64,000 nt of DNA from Gymnogyps californianus (lineage: Eukaryota > Chordata > Aves > Accipitriformes > Cathartidae). Position numbers and translations under genes: made by a program. The notes under the pieces are model-generated. The model made no database searches, was not told the DNA's origin, and saw nothing but the letters and a program-made list of their open reading frames with translations. The DNA is taken from NCBI RefSeq assembly GCF_018139145.2, contig NC_059473.1, positions 64,338,707 through 64,402,706 of the forward strand, given 5' to 3'. Every line of letters starts with the position of its first letter. The first letter of the stretch is position 1. Shown in pieces: positions 55,994-64,000 of the stretch.

Positions 55994-56055
55994 GGACCTA
56001 ATCCAATGCCCACTGAAGCCCACTCACATTTGACTTCACTGAGCTTTGGATCTGG
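55994..56055. repeat. Palindromic interspersed repeat, family A
   Basis: ggacctaatccaatgcccac at the left and gacttcactgagctttggat at the right form the two arms in inverted orientation, about 62 bases in total, as in the copy at 8848-8919. Confidence 0.55.
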
Positions 56056-59000
56056 ATTCTCATGTAGACTGTAGCAGCAATACTGCTCGTTGACATTACT
56101 GCCTATAACATTGCCAGGACGATTTTAGCTGTCTGCTGGAGCAATGCTGAAACTCTTTTAAATAGAAGGATGCAGTTGTGCTCCAGACTTCCTTCTTAGC
56201 TCCTGCCTTATTAACCACCTGTGCAATGGCAGTTCTTAGAGGTTCAACAGCAGCTAGGTGGGTGGGATTTCATTTTCCTGTAATGCATGATTTCGTGTGG
56301 TACCATGCTACTTCCTTCAGGATATAAGCCTAAAACCACTCCACCCCATTTTCAATAACACCTGTTAATTATTCGGTAGAATTTTTTATTTTGACTGTAC
56401 TCAGTCTCTGGGGAAGAGTCTTCCTGATGATTTTAAAGATGATTTTCCATTTGACTTGTTTTTTAATCTTCTTTTCTGTATGGTACATGACAAGCTTATC
56501 TTTGGAATTTTTCATTGTTTTAACTATTAGTGCAGAATTGCACCTAATAAATGTGATCTATCAATGTTATTCCTTATAGCTGCAGTCACATCTGGAAGAT
56601 GTGAACATATATCATAAAAGGGCCAGAAAGTTTCTCTGAACATTTCTTTAGAAATTAAAATATTTTAAAAAAGCATTTTTTAAATTTGCTGTAGATATTT
56701 TTAAAGAAATTAATTATTGCTTAATTTTAAGGTAATGACTTCATTTTAGAGTAATTCATTGCTGGTTTGTTGATCTGGGGAGAAATATTCTTCACCAGTA
56801 CAATACAGTCTTTTACATAGAGGGCCTGATCCTTTATGCAGGTTCAATTTAAAATCAGTAAGATTAAAGCTGTAATGCAGTTTTGCCAGTAGTTGCCCCC
56901 ACACTTCTCCCTCCTGGCATTCTTGGAGTGAAATCCAAGGGTTTGCCGTAGGTGGAATAAGCACGTCTTGGGGAACAGCTCCTGGGGCACCACGGCGTCT
57001 CTGCTGGGTAGAGCAGCCGGGAGCACGGGCTAATCTGCAGCAGTGACCAAGCTGACTCCCCACTGCCCTTGTTAATGCTAATCTCATTTACAGACAGTTT
57101 TGCCCTTTTGTCCAACTCACCAAGGCTTGCACAGAGTGGCACGTGGCTGGACTTGAGGAAGCAGTCATTTTGATTCTCCTCCTCTGGCACGTTAGAATAA
57201 AGCTGTAGAGGCACATATGAAACAGTGTGGTCTACAGATGTGTTATCTCTTTTCTGTTGTTTGACAGACTTTTGATCCCCTGCTGACTCATAAAAAAAAA
57301 GAGTTGGCAGAGAAGCCACGATGGACCATGTGCCCCACTGGTGATAGCAATGAAAAAACAATGTCTTGGACTGAAAGTTTGTTTCAGCCTTTGTTTCAGA
57401 AGATACCTTTCATTATCAGTCTTTGCTTTGAAACATATATTCTTACAATTAATTATGTTCAATTTTGGTCTTGTACTAATTTTGAAAGTCTTTGGTAAAT
57501 ATATATATACACAATATATTAAAATACTTCTGGGACAGTTATTCTTTTTTAATTGGACTTGAGATTTCTGTCAGTAGTCTGGAGAAAATTGATAATGCTA
57601 ATCAAACTAAAATGATAATGAAATTTTCTGGGTGCCTATATTACAAGTGCTGTAATCGTACCTTGTATTTGTATACGCAAGTAAGCATTTGAATGTTTAG
57701 AATTGATGCATAAACATATCAACATATTCCTTAGCTATTTTGTACACATATTTAATTGCATTTAAAGATGCATTTGGGGTACTTCTTCATGCATATGCTT
57801 ATTGAATAGCCTACTGCATGCTGAATATTTCTGATTCCAGAGAGGTTTTTTATGTGTAATTAATAGGTGGTTCCATAAGCAAAGGAATTGCTGGTTTCCT
57901 ACAGATCTGAATCCTTTGTCCCTTAACCATTTCCACCACAATAGCCCCTGCTCAACAATAATTCCATCAACACCTCCAGTGCGAAGGAGATGTTGATATC
58001 ATGGCTGACCTGGAGATACTGATGTGCTTGGTGGCCAGCCACTATGTGCAGGCTCATTGGCCAACGAGGCAAATATTTTTTGTAACTGCTTCCTTTTGCT
58101 CTACTGCAGTATTAATGTGGGATGGTATTCCACCTAGGAGCTGAATTCCAAGAAACACTTAGGATCATAATTATCATTGAGATGATACTTGTCACGCTTT
58201 GAAATTTCTAGAAACTGGCCAGTGAAATCAGAAGGTATGGGGCAGGAGACATACAAAGGAAGAGATAGACAGACCTCTGGACAGATAGCACAATCAAATC
58301 CTCATTTCCTTAGGAAATCAGGCTAAAAAATAAAGAGAAAATTTATTACACTTGACTTACAGTATCTACCCTAACTTTTCAACAACTCTAGGACTGAGTT
58401 TGCTCCAGACCCTATGGTTGCCCTGGAACCCATGTGCTGAAACTGTTTTCACTGAAAAAGCAACAACTAAAACAACAAAGTGTTGCATGGCTTTACTGTT
58501 GCAAGCAAAACCTTCCAAATAAAGAGCAGTAAATAAAGTTTTGTTCTACTTAGTCCTAGAGAAAGTCTGATGTAATAGAGTAGGGAAATCTTATAACCAC
58601 ATGAAGATATGGGCTATAAATACATTGTTCTCGCATAGTGTTTCCTCTGGCCTAGCCAGAATGACCCATAATTCTCTTGGCTTGGGTTCTTTTTACCTTG
58701 AAAATAATTTTCAAAACTTTTGGTGCTTTTGTATCTCCTTGGCCTAACTTTAGTCTTTCTTTTCTTTCTTTTTTTTTTTCTTGCTTCTAGTATTCAAGGT
58801 CTCTTAGCACCTGTTGACTGTCTCATTTCCCACACTTTGTGTCATCATGTGATAACACCAGCTGAAGGGCTGCTTCTAAAACAACAACCACAAAGGCAGA
58901 CTGTGGTTTTGAGAAAGGCACATCTTGCAGAGGGTGACATCCAACACTATCATGATGCCACCTGCATCTATGTTTGAAGTAGTCTCAAAAGTAACGTGAA

Positions 59001-62000
59001 TCATGTCTGACTTTGTATGAGTGTCAGAGGTCCAGTGTAGGACCTTGAAAAGAAAATTAGCTGGCTTTAAAGAAGTTAGTTACTAGCTAGCAAAAAAGAA
59101 CACATTTTAAGCACTGAAGTCAATTACCTCCATTAAGGTAATTTGAGGCCCTAGCCATATCCTCACATGCCATGACTCCTACTCCTTAGCTCTCTCCCAA
59201 AAACTACAGCCCCAAACTCTGTACCACATTCCTATCCTACCTTGGGATCCCAGTAGCAGCTGTATCCACACGTTTTTTTGCTTGGAGCTGCCCCTCATTC
59301 AAGTACTGTGAACATCTTTCCTAAGACCTCATTCCCTGCCTTCAGACATATTGAGTGAAGAAGGAAGTGACATCTCCTGCCTACCTGAGAAGAAAACTCA
59401 CCACCATCATGACAGAATTATGATTGGGCAGCAACAGACAAGAACTCCCTCCTTCCTCCCTAAACAGCCAGATAAAACTAGGATGGTATCAGTAGGTGTC
59501 TCTCAATGTTCAAGTATCTCAGCTTGAAGGGTTGGGTCTTCTCACATCATTACTTTTTGCTAGAGGACATGACGCTTTTTGAAAGAAAGGTACTGCCGAA
59601 AAGACCCCCAAACCATGAGAAATACCGACAAAAACCAAAAGATGCTCAGATGACTAAATACAAATTTCAAATACTTTCTATTATCCCCCCCACATGAATG
59701 GGAACAATGGATGGTCTCCTCTGCCTGCCTGAACCTGTGGAGAAAATTCAATGCCATAAAAATTAACACTATACTCAAATTCATACTGAAAGGTCATTTA
59801 CATAGTAAATCGTGATTTCCACCCTCATAGTCCAGAAATAAGGTTGATTTTAAGACAGCTTCAGAAGACAACTGTATAGAGTTGTGACCAGTTTGTCTCC
59901 TTCAGAATCATTCACCTTCCCATAAATGCTCAGGATTTTCAATTCTCAAAATGCTACTTTGTCATTTTATTATATTTACCACGATCTCACGATCGTATGC
60001 ACCAAAGCTGTGACTGTTCCCTCACACATTGTTTTCATTTGGAGTAAAACCAACCTACCATCACTCAGGATGGACAACACTTGTCCATTTCCTCAGCACG
60101 TACAGTCATCTCAGCTAGGTGTTAGCCTGCTTTTAAGGATAGCTACCACATCACATATTTACTTGGGGGAACAAACAGGAAACAAAATATGCAAGAACTG
60201 GGATGCAGGTTGAAACTGTAAGAGCGCACATCTTGGAGATCCTGAGGCCCCCAGACTGCAGTAGGGTGTACTAACAAACTAGACAAGTTTATTAGATACA
60301 CAGTAGTCAAGACAAATAGAAAGGAGGAGTGAAGGGAGTATGTACACAGGGAGTGTTGCATAAATGACAGAGAAGTAAATTGCAGATGGAGAAACCTAAG
60401 AGAATGACTGCAAGCTTAGATAAAGGTCACTGAGCTTTTCTTACACATGCAAATAAAACAGGGTCAGAGCTCACACTCATGCACCCTTCTGCAGTTGCTG
60501 ATACTTTTACAGTTTTAGCACACTTCCAAGCATAACTTTGGCCCTTGCCAACTAGCACTACTACCCTGGAAAATGTGTGGGTGTTGCTAAGTGCACAGCA
60601 TGTTACGTGAACCTTTCCCATTAGGAGGTCTGGATAAAATGAATCTGTTGGGGATGGTGGTGGGGATTTTCGGACCTGGATTCAAGCCATGTCATGTGTC
60701 TTCCAGGCCAAAGCACAGTCTCCACTCTGTTTTACTTAGAAGTATAAATGTAGCCCAAAAGACCTGTCATAGAAAGGGAGGCAGAACAGAGTGGTCAGGG
60801 GTTTCTGGATGCAGGCCTCGGCCTTTTTTTTCTGGCTTTGAAGCGTTTACTCATGAGATCAGGATAAAACAATACATCTAAAAGCCACGCACCAATTCAA
60901 ATAAGAACTGATTCAGATGGTTTATGTAGGAGGCCAGATTATGTGATAACCTTAGTCTCTTCTTGATTTATAATCTGTAAGATGATCAGTATTCCTGGAG
61001 AAGACAGAAAAGAAAGTTTGTCAGAAAGGAACAATAAACTTGCAGAGAAACCATGTACAGGTAAGTTTAATTCGCATGAAGATGATAGCTGCCTCAAGGT
61101 TAAAGGTAGTTCCATTATTACTGAATGTGGGAGCTAAGTAGAAAATCAGCAGGAACCTGTGCGTGGGTCATAAATGAACATAAAGCATTGTCTTCCAGCT
61201 CTCACTGGTGTTACCAGGAAAAGCCTCACAGTCTTCACTGGCTGTTGAATGAAGCATAATGAAGTGCAGTATTTCTAGTTAAACAAATCACACATATTGT
61301 TCTTGATAGATTACTTTTTGTCTTCTGCACACAGACCAGAGGTTTCATTCATCTTTTTGTAAATGTTTTCTTGCTTTTGTGGAGATCACTGTTTCATTTT
61401 GCGATTTTTTGAGGGGAGATGTTTTGATTTTTCAGAATCAGGTGGGTTGTGAGAGCAGAGATGGAAATACTGAAATAATTTCATTTTTGTTTCTTAGTGG
61501 GAGGCCCACAGGGAAGAGCAAAAACAAGTTTCCTCAGCCCAGACAAGTTTAGCAAGATAGTGTGAGGTGAGGGCTGAAACATATTCTCTGATCATCTGCA
61601 GGCCATGTATTTGATGAGCATAGAGCCCTTATTGTTGACGGTGTACAAATCCCCCAGGAATCGTCACACTAAAATTGCATAACCAACCACTTGGTGCTCA
61701 GGAGAACAAATTTACACTAATGAATGGGGACACTCTTTGAGAAATATTGTTACGTGAATTCTCACGTCCATGAATCAAACAACGAAAAAAAAAGTTTCTT
61801 GCATATAGCTAATTTTTTTTTGATTGACGGTGTCTTAGCTATAATCCTTTATCAGAAGGGACTGTCGTAAGTCATGATTGCACCGTTAAGACGATGGTCT
61901 TACACAGCTGCGTGCAGATCACCCATGTCTGTCCCCCCCTCACAGACAGACAGACACCTGAAGGCCAGTGTCTGACCCTTGCTTCTTCCCGCGATCCTGT

Positions 62001-62291
62001 CTGACTCTCCTGCCAGTGAGTCACGGCAACATTGTCGTTCTACCTCCAGCCACCTCACCACTTGAAAGGCTGGGTGCTGGCTTCACTTTCTGGTTTTCCA
62101 GGCTAAGTTTAGTTCACAAGAGGCTGCTGAACTACAAACAGGTAAGCTGGGGCTCACCGCAGTCGTTAAGGGTGAAGCCAAGGTCACTGACAAACAGCAG
62201 GAAATCACCAGCTGAAGGCACAAACTCTGCTAATATAAGAGCTCTGCAACATTCGGGAATGTACCTGTAGCTGGTTATACTCACAGAGGAC

Positions 62292-62332
62292 AGATGGACG
62301 GATGGACGGAATGGACGGACGGATGGATGGAT
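62292..62332. repeat. (GGAT/GGAC)n tandem repeat
   Basis: About 40 bases of imperfect tetranucleotide repeat alternating gatg and gacg units. Confidence 0.9.
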
Positions 62333-64000
62333 CCAGAACGAGCGCGGCAGTCCGGCTTCCCTTGCCGCTCATGCCTTCCCAGCCCCTGTGGAGGACCCCT
62401 AACTCCTACCAGCAGAAAGCCTAATAAAGAGCAATTATAAGCATGCTCTGACAACTGAGATCTACATTTTGAAGCACACGCTTACTTTTCTCCACTCATC
62501 TGCTGAGCTGTGGTTATACAAATCTCTCTGTACTTTGTTTTTCATTAGACATTTATCCCTCAAGTTAAGAAGGGAAACAAAGTAAATAGTAAACAACTAT
62601 GTATGTACTGCATAGAACTGGTAGAAATTATTGATTTTTAAGTAATTATTTAATCAGTTGGCTTTTAAAAGGCAATTATTTAAAGATTTGGAATCTTTAT
62701 TATTACAAATGTCCCTTTTCCTTGAAGATTCAGTCATGGGGAAAATGGGTATAGAAGAATCCATTATTCTCTCCTTCCCTGGGGCTGCAATTATAATGTT
62801 AGGCCAGATAGTACCTATTATCTGCCTGCTTCCTGTTATTTTTGGAATGATCTTAAACAGGGTGAAAGTGCTTATTCAGGGTGTGGGAATAGGAAGGTTT
62901 TATTTCACCTCTCCGAATATAAGCTCTGTATTGAGCCAGTATTTTACATGACAAGCTAAGGACCGAAATCCATTGAATTTTATGTGAATCCTACAATAAT
63001 GTCAAATAAATTTGGAAGAGACCCTGAAATAACAAGAATACACATCCTGTGGGGATCTGGAGGAGATGTTGCATTATCATTCTCAGCAAATGCTGTACAC
63101 CATGTGGCAGTGCTTGCAAACACCACTTTTTTCACTTTCTTACCCTCACAAAGTATTTACTGTTCACACAGTAAGTGTGTTAGGTCTGTATCAGACTCAG
63201 ACTATAAATAATCACATTGCTTACAACTTGAACAGATTGTTTGTTTGAACATTCTCATGGAATAAAACTTGTTACATCAAAGCAACACGTTCATCCATTC
63301 ACCAGCTAAAACAGTGTAACTTTCTCCTCAACGTTGCTGATGCAAAGAGATCACATTTAAACTATATTGAAAGTCTGCCTGTGTTTTACTTTTTGCTACT
63401 GATATCATGCGCTGTAAGAGACAACTTTAGCTTCCAATCAGAGAGACAGGATAGCATAAAGACTAGCAATCTGTTTGGGTAAAACTGAATGTAGACCTAG
63501 TTTAACAGATTTTGCCCTTACTGAAGGAAATATATGCAACCGTTTTGACTTCCCTCAATTATTATTTTCTTTTCTTCATGTATACATCTTTCTCATGGCT
63601 ACATTTTTTCTCTCCATTCTCATTTGTTGATTTTTCCCTGGTTATTTTCAATAGAAAAACATCCCCAAAAGATTTCAAGAGCTCATTTTGTGCCTTGGAA
63701 GCTCAGAACCAGTGTGACTAATTAAGGCTTCTTTAACTTACATTGGTAAGTAATACAGTTTTCTACTATTTCACACATAGCTTGGGATGCTTCTCAGAAT
63801 GAGTGCATGTTGTAAGAGACAGGAAAATCAGTTCCTCTGGGTCTATACCTGAACAGAATTTTTTTAAAAAAAGATATGGTAGTTGCATCCAGGTTACGAA
63901 GTGGAAGTTTTGAATTCTGCAAATATAATGTGCAGCCACATTAAAGGTGTCTGCAGATTCAAGAAATGACTCTCATTTGAACAAAGTTAATTTATTTCAG

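Larger units (their letters stand above)
50800..64000. other. Intergenic sequence, no gene recognised
   Basis: Apart from the L1-like fragment at 53519-53812, the family A repeats at 55994-56055 and 56822-56850, and the tandem repeat at 62292-62332, I recognise nothing. A first exon of HBS1L, the expected next gene on the opposite strand, was not seen. Confidence 0.55.

Noticed and set aside
56864..57361. 165-codon minus-strand open frame
   Set aside because: No recognised domain, a second overlapping frame of similar quality, and a repeat terminus (gggcctgatcc at 56822) close by; probably chance.
62658..62951. 97-codon plus-strand frame with hydrophobic middle
   Set aside because: Could suggest a membrane segment, but there is no homology I recognise and no neighbouring exon structure.

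Overview
The window is a vertebrate nuclear segment, almost certainly from a bird. It carries 14 of the 15 canonical coding exons of MYB (c-Myb, the haematopoietic transcription factor), all on the minus strand. The exon-by-exon translation is nearly colinear with the chicken protein as I recall it. It differs from chicken at scattered positions, mainly in the linker after the DNA-binding domain, so a bird other than chicken is likely. The interspersed repeats are old and eroded and are of CR1, MIR-like and palindromic types, as expected for a bird. No prokaryotic features, CRISPR arrays or tRNA/rRNA genes were seen.

Layout: positions 1-9,601 are part of the last MYB intron. The terminal coding exon, about 38 codons by comparison with the 641-residue chicken protein, was not found and should lie beyond position 1. 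Exons 14 to 2 run from 9,602 to 22,894. They include an in-frame optional exon equivalent to mammalian exon 9A at 13,590-13,955. Exon 1, with the ATG at 26,768-26,770, sits in a strong CpG island of about 24.9-28.0 kb. The island also holds a consensus E2F site upstream of the ATG and a long homopurine/poly-G tract and a T11 tract (sense strand) in intron 1. All introns checked are GT-AG, and the phases join to one open frame of 603 codons (725 with exon 9A).

Positions 28-64 kb contain no recognisable host gene. By conserved synteny this should be part of the regulatory interval between MYB and HBS1L, but HBS1L itself is not seen. Readable features here are transposon relics: a Ty3/gypsy-type integrase fragment (about 37.15-37.41 kb, minus), a CR1 LINE reverse-transcriptase-to-3'-end fragment of about 1.65 kb (48.75-50.40 kb, minus), an L1-like fragment (53.5-53.8 kb, plus), MIR-like pieces, many copies of a short palindromic repeat, and several microsatellites.

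The main points for a second look are the conserved exon 9A, a tandem splice acceptor at exon 11 that would remove two residues in frame, the candidate intron-1 pause tract, and the under-annotated ancient repeats.
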